From contig CM057841.1 of NCBI GenBank assembly GCA_030068075.1, forward strand, positions 33,335,030 to 33,399,029: DNA of 64,000 bases, read 5' to 3'. Within the stretch, counting starts at the first letter, position 1. Each line of letters begins with the position of its first letter. Shown here one piece after another: positions 12,961 through 25,127 of the stretch. Origin of the DNA: Paguma larvata (lineage: Eukaryota > Chordata > Mammalia > Carnivora > Viverridae). Under the pieces are notes generated by a model, which worked only from the letters and a program-made list of their open reading frames with translations, did no database searches and was not told the origin of the DNA. Made by a program: the position numbers and the translations under genes.

Positions 12961-13290
12961 TTTGCAGGTAGTTTGGAATGATGGAGAGAGAGAGAGCCCC
13001 TGCTCCCAGCTCCAAGCAGAGCCCAGTCTCGGGAGCCGTATTCATTTGCTAGGGCCGCCCCAACAGAGTGCCGTAGACAGGGTGGCTTACACAGCAGGCC
13101 TTTATTCTCTCACAGTTTTGGAGGCTGGTAGTCTGAGGCTGAGGTGTCATGAGAGTTGGTCCCCTCAGAGGCTCTCTCACTGGCTTGTAGGTGTCTGTCC
13201 TCTCTTGTGTCCTCACATGGTCTCCCCTCTGGGGGTGTCCTAATATCCTTCTAAGGACACCAGCCAGAATAGATGAGGGTCCAACATTCT

Positions 13291-13500
13291 GGGGCACCTG
13301 GGTGGCTCAGTCTGCTGAGCTTCCGACTTCAGGTCAGGCCGTGCTCTCACGGTTCATGAGTTCAAGCCCCAGATCGGGCTCTCTGCCGACAGCTCAGAGC
13401 CTGCTTCGGATTCTCTGTCTCCCTCTCTGTCTGCCTGCTCATGTGCGTGCTCTCTCTCTCCCTCTCTCAAAGATAAGTAAACATTAAAAAAAAATTTTAA
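13291..13500 (+). mobile_element. CAN-SINE inside an older repeat
   Basis: Head GGGGCACCTGGGTGGCTCAG, CT-rich middle and AAACATTAAAAAAAAATTTT tail. It is inserted in the ancient repeat that spans 13040-13862. Confidence 0.93.
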
Positions 13501-13544
13501 GACCTCATTTTAACTTAATTACCCCTTTAAAGAACCTCCCTCCA

Positions 13545-13770
13545 GGGTTACCTGTGTGGCTCAGTCGGTTAAGCGTCCAACTTTGGCTCAGGTCATGATC
13601 TCAGCGTTCATGAGTTTGAGCCCCACATCGAGCTCTGTGCTGACAGCTCAGAGCCTGGAACTTGCTTCAGATTCTGTGTCTTCCCCTCTCTCTGCTCCTC
13701 CTCTACTCACGCGCTCTCGCTCTCTCTCTCTCTCTCTCAAAAATAAATAAACATTTTTAAATGTTTTAAA
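13545..13770 (+). mobile_element. Second CAN-SINE inside the same older repeat
   Basis: A diverged head (GGGTTACCTGTGTGGCTCAG) with AAATAAATAAACATTTTTAA tail, same orientation as the copy 45 bases upstream. Confidence 0.92.
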
Positions 13771-16700
13771 AGGCCCTGCCTGCAAACACAGTCACATTCT
13801 GAGGTACTGGGTGGGTAGGGCTTCAATATATGAATTTGGGGGAACACAGTTCAGCCCCTAACTGGGGCCTTCCCTGACATACTCCTTCAGGACAGGCTGG
13901 GGCTGTGGATCAGCATTTGTACAATTCTCTCCAGAACCCAGAGGAGACCCACCCTCAGCAGGCTGCCCCTGTCTTGGTTGAAAGAGACGATGGGCATGTT
14001 TAGGGGCAGCACAGACTTAGCGCCAAACTGAAACTTTTTTACTCATGATTAGTCAGAATCCTCGAAAGAGAATTGGAAACCTCCCAGGTGTCATTCAGTG
14101 GTATTAATGCAGGGTCCCCTGTGGCCCGCACTTTAGGGACCGTCCTTCAGCCACGCACAGCAGGGCAGCCAGCAGCATCTAGGCAGGAAAGCGAGTGACA
14201 GGCTGAGCTGGACCACCCGTGAGTGGCCTGGTGAACACTGAGTGTTCTGAGCACGGTGCCGGCCACGCCACCCAGCCTCCACAGTGTTCCCTCCCAACCC
14301 CCAGCATAGCCCCTTGCCCTTGCCCGGGAGAGAGGCCCGGACGGCGTTGTGCTGAATTAAACGGAGGAAGAACCCTCAACGGAACCTTCCCTGAGAACTC
14401 TCAGATCAGTGAGTTTTCAGCCTCCAGGGGAGCCCAGCTCCGGAGGATGGAGGTGTATGCAGACCACAGTGAGCCTCAATTTGCCCTCCTCCCCCCCACC
14501 TTATCCTGAAGTTAAAAATAACTACAAGGCGGGAAATGTCCTAGAGAAATTACCTTGAAATTCAGAAAACATGAAGCCTGGCTCCATCTAATTAAGATGA
14601 CATTTTGCAAAAGGGGGGGGGGGTGTAGAGAGAGGTCTGGGTGGCATTTTAAATTGCAAGCTGATTGTGCAGCCTCTCTAATTTTGGTTCTGAGCAAAGT
14701 TTCCAATTGGAACAGAGGACCGACTTCAAAGGCATCGCCTACCGGCTGGCCAGGCAAAGGGAGTGAAAGGAGCAGCATGGGGCCTCCGGGCACAATGTAG
14801 CTGGGCCTGGAGTAAAGGCTGGGGGCCGCGGGGGGCCACAGCCCTCGGGAGCCTGCTGTGACTTTTAGGGGATCAGTGGGCCCGCTCCTGGGAGGAGAGC
14901 TAATTGAAGCAGTGGCCTTGCCCTGGAAGAATGAGCTTTTGTCCTGCCTGGGCCATCTTGGGGGCACTTACTGGGCAGAGCTCTGGCCTGGGCGGCCATA
15001 GGCATCGCCCCATCCCAGTCTCCCCCTGTGCTATAGAAACAGGCCTAGTTCTTGTGTAATAGGCTCCCAGCATCCTCTTGGGGAGGGGCCACTCCCTCCT
15101 GGGGACTCTTCCCTGCCAGCCTCTGAGGCCCAAAAGGTGGAGAAGGCCCGCCCCCTCCCTCCCAGACTCCTGGAAGAGGCCACCCCAGTCTCTTTCAACT
15201 TGGAAGGCAGCGGATGGGCCTCCAAGTTGGAGTTGCAGCGACCAGCTGGCCCAGAGAGACACCTGAAGTGCAAGATACTGTTCTGCTCTCTGGAGAGAGC
15301 AGCCCCAGGTGTGATGAGCCAGCTAGCCCCAGAAGCTCCTTCATGTCCTTCCTCTTGTCCACCCGTGTTAGCTCACAAAGACGGCTTAACCAGGCAGAGT
15401 TACTGTTGCCGTAATTATTACTGCCAACACTCATCCCCGCGCAGGCACCTGCCCCCGCACCCCATGCTCTAAGCAGTTCACAGTCCAAAGGGCACATTTC
15501 CCCAGACCCCGGTTCTCACAAACCCTGGGAGGACAACAGGGCATGGAAAACACCACCATTTATACTTGAGGAAACTAAGTCACGGAGCGTAGAGATGATG
15601 TGCCCACACCCTCGGAGGCTGAATCCTTGCATTTTGTACAAATCTGGTGTGACCTTGTGCTGCTACCCCCTGCTGCTTCCCCTGGACTTGCCCACCCACC
15701 CGGCTCCTGATCACCACAGAGGTCTCCGCCGCATTCCTTCCCGCTGTTCTCCATCTCCCTCTCCACAGCAGTCTTTACCCAATTCCTCCTTCGGAAGGGA
15801 GGCGGGGTGGCGAGGTGGCTGGGGAGCACAGGCAACAGATAGGATGTGTTCTAGTAGGTGACGGGTGGGGTGGCCTTGGTTCCATCACTTGGCTGGGGTG
15901 TGATTAAACGCTTGTTTGGCAATAGATTAAAGTGACAGAGCCTGGAGGCCAGGAGACTGGGTGTTCTGGATGCGTGCTGTCATCCATGACCTTGGAGGAA
16001 AAGGGGAAGGGTCAGAGTTCAGATCTTTCTGGGGCCAAACGACAGTTCTTGGGAATCAGTTGACTGCGGGGACAGAGGAAAGGAGGAGAGCAGAGCTGAC
16101 CGTGGGGTCTCCAGCGTCTGTGACCAGAAGCACAGAATTACCATTGCAAAGAGGCCACGTGTCCCCAGAGGGTGGGGCAGGCATTCCTGGGGGCACCCAC
16201 CCACTCATACAGCCCAACATCTTTTGTTTGAGTGCTTTTATATGTTTTAGTGTATATTAGAAAAATTAGCGCCCAGAGCTCTGATCTCATTGATATTATT
16301 ATTTAACATAAACTGATTACTGAAAATGAGCCCATTTGATATCATTTTTAAAAAGCAAAGAAATAGCAATGGTCGTTTCCTGCTTCGGTGGAAATCACAA
16401 GACTGAGACGGGAAGGAAGGCGGTGTTGCAGACTGTGGCATCGGGACACAGGCACAGGGGACAAGGTGGGATAGACCAGGAACATGCTGAGCTGAGTGGA
16501 GGAGCCAGTGAACGAGAGGTCAGGTGGGGTCACTCGGCAGCCTCCTGCACAGAGGTGACATCCTGCCCAGGGAGAAGGTGACTTATGAAAGCAAGAAGGG
16601 GTTTGAGGACTGAGGCCTGGGGAACTTAAATGTCAGATGGAGGGATAAGGATCCTAAGGGAGACAGGAGGGCCCACGGTGGACTAATGTGACCTGGAAGA

Positions 16701-18261
16701 CAGCACACTGCCCAAGAAGCAGCATCCACGGGGCCCAGCACCCAGAGACAGAAGTGAGCAGACAGCAGCTGGACAGGGAGGGTACTGAGAGCCCTGGCGG
16801 GAGGTGGGCAGGGAGGAAGCACAGAGGACAGTGGCTTCCGGGGGGAAGCAGTGTTGGAGACAGACTCAGGGTGGGCGGCCGGAGCCTGAGTGTACGTGGA
16901 AGCAAGAGGAAGAATGGAAGGGAGGTGTGGGGCGGGGGCAGGACAGAAGGTCAACAGAGACGAAGTCAGGACCAGACCACTGGTCCCCACCTTTTTTCAG
17001 CAGGTCAAGTCTAACATGGAACGAAGCTCACAGTGATTTTCCTTTCGGGGGTTTTGCTGAAGTTCACTTGGTGCCTGGGTGAGGCCTTAGAGGCTTGGGA
17101 GGGGACAGTCCTGGATTTGGATTCGGTGGCTCCCAGGAAGGGATCGTTCTCTGCCCCCCCCCCGCCATTGGCACACAGAGACAAGAGTCATACAGCCCCT
17201 GCTTGGGGGACAGCCCACCTCACGGCAGGGCAAGTGCCCACTTAGCCACGAGGGTGCTGGGGACAGGTGGACAGGACAGATGTCCCTCCCTCCTTCCTTC
17301 CGTCTTCCCTGCTGGCCTTGGTGCTGGGCACTTACCTTCGCACTGCCTTTTAAGAGGACATTGGCAGCTAGGAGACCAGAAGTCTCCATGACAACAAAGC
17401 TCCTTAGCAGGCCAGAGCCCCTGGTTCTTCTGCACCTGTGTCCAAGCAATTTGGGGTGACCATCTCAGCAAAGTTGAGGCCTCAAGGTTGGTGCTGGGGG
17501 TGGGCCAATGGGGAGTGGTGGTCCATCAGGACAGACTCACTGTTGCCGTCCGCTCCACCCAAGGCAAGGACGGCACAGGAACCCCTTCCCTTCCAGTGAG
17601 AATGTCACACACCCCTTGGGAACTGCAGCCGCCAGTGGACTCATTCCCTCTTGAAACCGAAACCAGGAAACCAGGGAGGGAGGCGAGGGCAGAGAAGGAA
17701 ACAGGAGGTCCATGGCAGATGAAACCTGGAGCCCATGGCAAGCCACCCCCCCATCCTGTGCCGCCCCCAGCAAGCAGCGCACACTCCCAGTAAATCGGGC
17801 GCTTCTCCAGGTTTCACAGAACACGAGGCCCCTCTGGTGGGAGGAAGGTCAAGGCCATGCCGAATGGGGCGGTGAAGTGGGTTGTCCCCAGCCCACGTCC
17901 TAGAGGCTGGAGTGGGATTCATTGCTCCTGGGCATGCTCCTTCTGCTCCCAGACCCCGGGGACACACCGGCCATGCGCCTGCTTGCTGCTGCCCGCTGCG
18001 GGCCGGTGCTTCCCAGCTGGAGGACAAGGGCCGATTTTAGCCAGCACGATGGATGCACATGTGGATTTTATCTCAGCAGCTATTAACTTACTTTAATGCG
18101 TATTAGAAAAAGATTAAAAAAAAAAAACCTAAGCTATTAAATATCCTTTTGCAAATGTTGTTAGTGATACGAAATTTCCTTTCTCTTAAAATAAGTGTAA
18201 GTAGATACAAGTCTAAAGAAAAATACTAAGTCAGCCAGAGTACAGGTGGTATCCAAACACG

Positions 18262-18430
18262 GCCAGATCGTAGCATTATTTATTGAGCACCTACTGTGTA
18301 CCGTGCAGTGTTGTGCAGATACAGTGGTGAACAAACATCATGCCAGCGGCAGGTACGTGAGTGGCTGAGGGTTAGGAGGCACGGCCGTGGGGCACTTTTC
18401 CTTGTGTCCAGGGCAGTGGAGGGGGACACA
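18262..18430 (-). mobile_element. MIR relic
   Basis: ATTATTTATTGAGCACCTAC, TGTGTACCGTGCAGTG is the typical reverse MIR 3' end. Confidence 0.7.
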
Positions 18431-20004
18431 GATTCTTCGATATTCCAGAAAACTGTCCTCTGCCCTTGTCCAGCTTCTTGAGAGGGCAATCTAGTTCCTG
18501 TGCAGAAACCAGGAGAGGAGGAACACTAGCAGGGCACATAGGTAAGGGCACCACCGGCCACTCCGGCACACCTCGCCAAGGTCTCACGGTTCACATGCAG
18601 CAGTAGGTTATTTCTTGCTCTGATAGTGTAGGGCAGGTGCGCGGGTAGGTGGCTCTCCTCCCCACGGTGATTCATGGACCAGCTCCTTCCATCCCTCCCC
18701 TTACGGCGCCGCCACCACCACCCAGGACTTTGTCATCACGTGCATTCGGGGGCACACTTGCACCTTAGGAGCCTTGGCCCACAAGTGGCATACTGCACAG
18801 TCACACTCCATCACCTCCAGCTCAGCTACCGGGCAGGTGGTGGCCTGCAGAAGAGTCTCCAACCCAGGGGCCGAGAGCGGGCTGAAACCCAGCCCTCCTT
18901 CCCCTTGCCAGACCGTGTAGCCCGAAGGAAAGAACTTTCTTTCTAACCCCTGGAAAGGTGCCGTGTGGGCTGGCTTCTATCCTGGCCGAGGCTGAGGAAG
19001 AGGACATGGGAAGGGAGAGAGAAGAGACAGACGGACAAAGGAAAGCAATAGCGGCCTTGGAGGGGAGGGGAACCTGAGCCCAGGGAACACCAGGTGGCCT
19101 CCTTTGTGGCCCTGCGGTTTCAGAGGGTGCGGGCCGGCCTGAGCCAGTGCACACCTCTGCCCGGCTGGGTAGGGGGTTCCATTGCCCCCCCCCCCCGTCT
19201 GCTCAGTGAGGCGTGTGCAGCTCTTCCTCAGTGCAGGGCATGGCTGGGGCTCAGGCACGGAGGCCCCTGCCCACCCTCCCATGCCCAGGTCTGTGCAACT
19301 AGGGCCTGGTCCTCACCCCACGCCCATGGTCACCCAGGGTCAATGTCAGAGAGATGATGAGGATGGCAGGGGCTAAGTGGGGAGGGAAGGCCAGGCACCC
19401 TGGTCCCAGGCCTTGGGGAATGCCGCCGAGGTGGTAGCACCCAGGCTGGAGCAGCTCCCACCCACCGGGCCCTGGGCTGCAGGCAGAGCCCACGGTGCAG
19501 TTCTCCGCCCTCCCCTCCTGCTGACCTAATGTGAGAGGCCCCCCCAAAGGCTTCACTCAGTTCCAAGCCTCCTTCCTGTCTCGGGGCCAGGCAGTGGGAG
19601 TCAGGGGAGCCGGCGTCGGACCTGGTCCCACCATGCCTTCCCCCTCCTGCCGCTCCCGGGGTGGCCCAGCTGCTGCACAGCCGTGGGTCCACTCTGCCTC
19701 ACTGGTGTTTGGTTGACAAGAGCATTTATCACCCTTGTTTTTTACACCTGTCACCATCCCACCTGCCTCATGTAAACAGTGCCAACATCGACACACTAAT
19801 ACTGGGTCCCTAGAGTGGGCACCAGCCAGGCCCTCTGGGAGCTCCGTCCCCTTAGCAGCAGGGCTAAGGAAAGCCATGGTGGCAGCAAGAGAGTGTCCCA
19901 GGTGCCAGCTTTCCCCGGCCCTGCCCCCAGGCTCGCTGGGTGACCACGCACAAGGTCCCACCTCCTCCACATGACCTCGGTTTTCCCCTCAGAGCATGAG
20001 GTGG

Positions 20005-20225
20005 GAAGCAGTGCCGGGTGGTAGTTATGGAGTGAACTCCGGAGCCAGACAGCTGGAGTTCAAATCCCGGCTGTACCACCTGCTAGCTGAGTGCCCTTGG
20101 GCGGCCTCACAACCCATCTGACCTTTGGTTTCTCTGATTATTAAAGGGTGAAATGGTAACACTTATGAACATTAAATGAGGTAAAGTACATAGGAAGGGC
20201 TGGCTAAGTACTAGCTACTGTTATT
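20005..20225 (+). mobile_element. MIR
   Basis: Nearly complete plus-strand MIR: GCCAGACAGCTGGAGTTCAA, CCTGCTAGCTGAGTGCCCTT, GAACATTAAATGAGGTAAAG. Confidence 0.85.
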
Positions 20226-20487
20226 ACGTCTTAGGGCTCCTCCTTGACAGCCAGACTTCTGATGCCTGCGTCCATGCTTATGTCTGTCTTCCCAGCTCCA
20301 GGGCTCACAGTAGACACAGTAGCAGCCTAGACTTGCTGACCCTCTGGACCTGGTTGGTTTGGCCTACCCTGGGCCCTCACCTCAGAACTTCCTCCTCAAC
20401 CCCAACCCTGGAAGCTTCTACTACCACCAGACTTGGGCAAAACCCACAATTCTTGTTTTCATACAAAGATGTATTTAAGAAAATTAA

Positions 20488-20705
20488 GGGGTACCTGGGT
20501 GGCTCAGTTCGTTAAAGCGACTGGCTTCAGCTCAGGTCATGATCTCATGGTCCGTGAGTTCGAGCCCCACGTTGGGCTTTGTGCTGACAGCTCAGAGCCT
20601 GGAGCCTGCTTCAGATTCTGTGTCTCCCTCTCTCTCTCTGCCCCTCCCCCGCTCACACTCTGTCTCTCAAAAATAAATAAACATTAAAAAAAAATTTTTT
20701 TTAAT
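20488..20705 (+). mobile_element. CAN-SINE
   Basis: Head AGGGGTACCTGGGTGGCTCA, CT-rich middle, and AAATAAATAAACATTAAAAA tail. It lies 90 bases before the nested transposon stack. Confidence 0.93.
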
Positions 20706-21341
20706 TAATAAGAGATCCTCATCAGGTGAAACAGGGCTTTTGCAAAAGTTATAAAGGTGTTAGGGGATCATGTTTGAGGAAGAATGAGCTGGTCTACTGT
20801 TTCTCAAATTTTGGGCTTTGGAACCCCTTTAAACTCTTAAAAATTATTGAGGACCCCATAAACATTTTGTTTATGTAGGTTACAGCCATCAATTTTTATT
20901 GCATTAGAAACTAAAACCACAAAAATGTTAAATAAGCGTTCATTTAAAAATCACTATGATAAACCTACTACACGTTAGTATAAATAACATTGTTATGAAA
21001 AATTATTTTAGTCTCTAAAATTTTTCCAGTGATAAGAACGTCATTGTTTTACATTTTTGCAAATCTCTTTAATGGCTGGTATAATAGGAGACAGCTTGAT
21101 TCTCGGATGTGCTTCTGCGTTCAGTCTGTTGTGATGTGTTGTCTTGGTTGAAGAATAGGAATAAAATCTGGCCCCGCATAAATGCATAGTTGGAAAAGGA
21201 ATATTTTATTCGCCTTTTCAGATAATTTTTCTTTGAAACTCACCCAAACTAGACAAGTAGTAGTTTCTTAAAGGATGGTTGCAATCTGAAACTGTATCAG
21301 TGACCTTTTCCTGGTATGTTGTGTTAAAATCCACCAGTCTC

Positions 21342-21561
21342 TGGGGCACCTGGGTGGCTCAGTCAGTTAAGCATCCGACTTCGGCTCAGGTCATGATCTC
21401 AAGGTCCATGAGTTCGAGCCCCGTGTCAGGCTCTGTGCTGACAGATCAGAGTCTGGAGCCTGCTTTGGATTCTGTCTCCCTCTCTCTCTGCCCCTCGCCC
21501 ACTCATGTTCAGTCTCTCTCTCTCTCAAAAATAAATAAAACATTAAAAAAAATTAAAAAAA
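21342..21561 (+). mobile_element. CAN-SINE at the hAT/L1 junction, with target-site duplication
   Basis: Flanked by AAAATCCACCAGTCTC (21326-21341) and AAAATCCACCGGTCTC (21562-21577), 15 of 16 bases alike. The duplicated bases lie at the edge of the L1 insertion. Confidence 0.95.
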
Positions 21562-21577
21562 AAAATCCACCGGTCTC

Positions 21578-23209
21578 CTCAACAGATGGTGCTGGCACAA
21601 CTGGGACGTCAAATGCAGAAAAAAAAAAAAAAAAAAGGAGTCTAGGGGCACCTGGGTGGCTCAGTAGGCTAAGTCCAACTTGGGCTCAGGTCATGATCTC
21701 ACGGTTCGTGGGTTCGAGCCCCGCATCAGGCTCTGTGCTGACAGCTCAGAGCCTGGAGCCTGCTTCAAATTCTGTGTCTCCCTTTCTCTCTGCCCTTCCC
21801 CCGCTCGTGCTCTGTCTCTCTCTCAAAAATAAATAAACAGTAAAAAAATTTTAAAAATGAATCTAGACACATGCCTAGATTTACACTTTTCACAACCAGT
21901 AAGTCGAAATGGATCATAGACGTAAATGTAAAAAGCAAAACTATAAAATTCCTCAAAGGGAGCATAGGAAGAAATTGAGACGACCTCGGGCATGACAATG
22001 GCTTTTAGATACAACACCAAAGTCAAGATCCCTGAGAGAAGTAGATAAACTGCTCTGTGAAGGCCACTGTCAAGAGAATAAAAAGAAAAGCCATGGGCCA
22101 GGACAAAATATTTGCAAAAAGCATGCTTAATAGAAGACAGGTACCCAAAATATATAAAGAACTCTTAAAACTCAACAATAAGAAAACAAACACCCCGACT
22201 TAAAAATGGGCCCCAAACCCTGAGACACGTAAGAAGACACACAGATTGAAAATAAGAGTATGAAAAGATGTTCCACAACGTATGTCATCAGGGAAATGCA
22301 AATTAAAATAACAAGCTACCACCCCACACCTAGTCAACTGGCCAAAATCCGGAACACTGGCAACTCCAAATACTGACAAGGATGTGGAGTAACCGGACCC
22401 TCATTCATGGCTGGGGAAAATGCAAAATGGTACCACACTCTGGAAGACAGTTTGGCAGTTTCGTCCAAAGTGAAACATACTCCTCCCACAGGATCCAGCA
22501 AACCACGGTCTTTCATATTTACTCAAAAGATGTGAAAACTTATGTCCACACAGAAACCTGCACACAGGTTTTTATATGCTGTTCATAGCAGCATTATTCA
22601 TAATCGCCAAAACGTGGAAGCAACCAAGATGTCCTTCCGTAGGTGAATGGATGAGTAAACTGGCACATCACACGATGGTATACTATCACACACTAAGAAG
22701 CACTGAGCTATCAAGCCATAGAATGACATGGAGGAAACTTAAATGCATGTTACTAAGTGAAAAAAGCCAATCTGAAAAGGCTGCATACTATATAATTCCA
22801 ACTGTATGATATTCTAGAAAAGGCAAAACTATGGGGACAGTAAAAAGATAAGTGGTTGCCAGGGGTGGGGTGAGGGGAAGGGATGAATAGACAGAGCATG
22901 GGGAGTTTTCAGAACAGTGGAAATACTCTGTACGATACCCTAATTACAGATACGTGACATTGTAAATTTGTCCAAACCCACAGAGTTACAACAGCAAGCG
23001 TGAACCCTGAGGTTGACTATAGACCTTGAGTGATCATGGTGTGTTAATGTAGGTTCATCCTTGGTAACAAATAGAGTGTCTGAATAGGACTGTGTGAGTG
23101 TGCTGGAGGCTGGGCATGCGTGGGGGCAGGGAGTATATGGAAATCTCTACCTTCCTCTCAATTTTGTTATCAACCTAAAACTGCTCTTTAGAAAATAAAG
23201 TCTTTTCAA
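21578..23209 (+). mobile_element. L1 3' fragment, plus strand (older)
   Basis: The end of ORF2 and the 3' UTR of an older L1. Typical segments are 'GGGAAATGCAAATTAAAATA', 'GGATGTGGAGTAACCGG' and 'CATAGCAGCATTATTCATAA', and AATAAA is at 23194-23199. Frames are broken. It is 5'-truncated and sits in the Charlie1-like element. Confidence 0.85.
21645..21848 (+). mobile_element. CAN-SINE inside the older L1
   Basis: Full-length copy with the cat-type middle and AAATAAATAAACAGTAAAAA tail, preceded by an 18-base A-run. AGTCTAG and AATCTAG on either side are the remains of a target-site duplication. Confidence 0.93.
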
Positions 23210-23815
23210 AACAACCATTGATCTACTTTGCCCTTTGAATGGGTCTCTTGCCCAAGAATGATTTTTAACACCATTTTGGTCATTTGGAAAATATTAGTTC
23301 GGAGTACGTAGATCTTCCAAATGTTAACACATCTCAGCCTACGATATTAAAAACTCAATGTTTGTTAACATCAACACCGATCTCATCAGAAAGGTCTTCA
23401 AGGTACTGGGAAAGCTTCCAAGCTCATAATGATAAACACAAGTTTTCCAAAATTCTTTCACTTGAAAGCTGGTTTTTTTTTTTTTCATTTTGGTGACAGA
23501 TGTTAGTTGCTTTCCGTGAAATGATAGGCTCGGCTGGTTCATTTTTAGAAAATGTCTTCCAGAGACCAAATCCGAATTACCATTGTTTGTCTGTCAGGCA
23601 TTCTTTTAAGTAAAAATGGTGTCCCATGAAGACAAGGACTATTCTGGCTGGCGGCATAGTCTTACAAGTGTGTTTCCTCCGGAAAACGTCATCCTTGAGT
23701 TTGCTGAAGTGTCTTTATGCATACTTCCCATTTCATCACACAGATTATGAAAAAGATGTGTACTCGGCGTAGAGATTTTTCTTAACCCATAATTTTTACT
23801 ACTTCATCAAGGACC

Positions 23816-25127
23816 TTTTTTTTTTAATTCTAGTCAGTTAACATATAGTGTAATATTGCTTTCAGGAGTAGAATTTAATGATTCATCACTTACATATAAT
23901 AACATCCAGGGCTCATCACGATAAGTGCCCTCCTTACTGCCCATCACCCATCTAGCCCATCCCCCACCCAAATCCCTCCATCAACCCTTAGTTTGTTCTC
24001 TATCATAAAGAGTCTCTTATGGTTTCTTTTTCTCTCTCTCTTTTTTCTCCCTTCTCATGTTTGTTTATTTCAAGAATTTTGTTTCTTAAATTCCACATGA
24101 GCAAAGTCATACATTTTCTCTGCCTGACTTATTTCACTTAGCATAATACACTCTAGCTCCATCCAAATCATTGCAAAAAGCAAGATTTAATTCCTTTCGA
24201 TGGCTGAGTAGTATTCCATTGTCTATATATACCCTATCTTCTTTGTTTATCCATTAGTTGATGGACATTTGGGCTCTTTCCATAGTTTGACTATTGTTGA
24301 TAATGCTGCTATAAGCATTGAGGTACATGTACCCCTTCAAATCAGTAGTGCAATTGCTGGTTCATAGGGCAATTGCATTTGTAACTATTTGAAGATCCTC
24401 CATACTGTTTTCCAGAGTGGCTGCACCAGTTTTCATTCCCACCAACAGTGCAAGAGGGTTCCCCTTTCTCCACATCCTTGCCAACATCCATTATTTCCTG
24501 AGTTGTTAATTTTAGCTATTCTAACCGGTGTAAGGTGGTATCTCAATGTGGTTTTGATTTGTATTTCCCTGATGATGAGTGATGTTGAGCATCTTTTCAT
24601 GTGTCTGTTAGCCATCTGGATGTCTTCTTCTTTAGAAAACTGTCTATTCATATCTTCTGTCCATTTCTTAATTGGATTATTTGTGTTTTGGGTGTTGAGT
24701 TGGATAAATTCTTTATAGATTTTGGATAGTAACCCTTTACCAGATATGTCATTTGCAAACGTCTCCTCCCATTCTGTCGGTTGCCTTTTAATTTCGTCGA
24801 TCGATTCCTTCACTGTGCAGAAGCTTTTTATCTTGATGAGTTCCCAGTTAGTTCATTTTTGCTTTTGTTTCCTTTGCCTCCGGTGACGTGTCTAGTAAGA
24901 AGTTGCTACAGCTGAGGTCGAAGAGGTTATTGCCTGTGTTCTTCTTTAGGATTGTGATGGCTTCCTGTCTCACATTTAGGTTTTTCATCCATTTTGAACA
25001 TCCATTTTGAACGTATAAGGATGTGGTCCAGGTTCATTCTTCTGCATGTCGCTGTCCAGTTTTCCCAACATTTATTGAGGAGACTGTCTTTTTTCCCATT
25101 GCATATTCTTTCCTGCTTTGTCAAAAT
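23816..25127 (-). mobile_element. Younger L1, minus strand, 5'-truncated
   Basis: Read on the minus strand: the last 650 or so bases of ORF2 (frames with the peptides [10 protein letters not shown] and Y-H-L-T-P-V-R, at 24433-24813), then the 3' UTR and an A-tail that appears as the T-run at 23816. It is less diverged than the plus-strand L1 nearby. The reading frame breaks near 24900. Confidence 0.85.

Larger units (their letters stand above)
13040..13862 (+). mobile_element. Ancient interspersed repeat split by two SINEs
   Basis: Sequence of the common mammalian type 'ATTCATTTGCTAGGGC...GTGGCTTACACAGCAG...CACAGTTTTGGAGGCTGG' runs from 13040 to 13290. It resumes at 13501 (CCTCATTTTAACTTAATTAC) and 13771-13862 (ACACAGTCACATTCTGAGGT to CAGCCCCTAAC). 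I know the consensus but not its family name with certainty. Confidence 0.7.
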
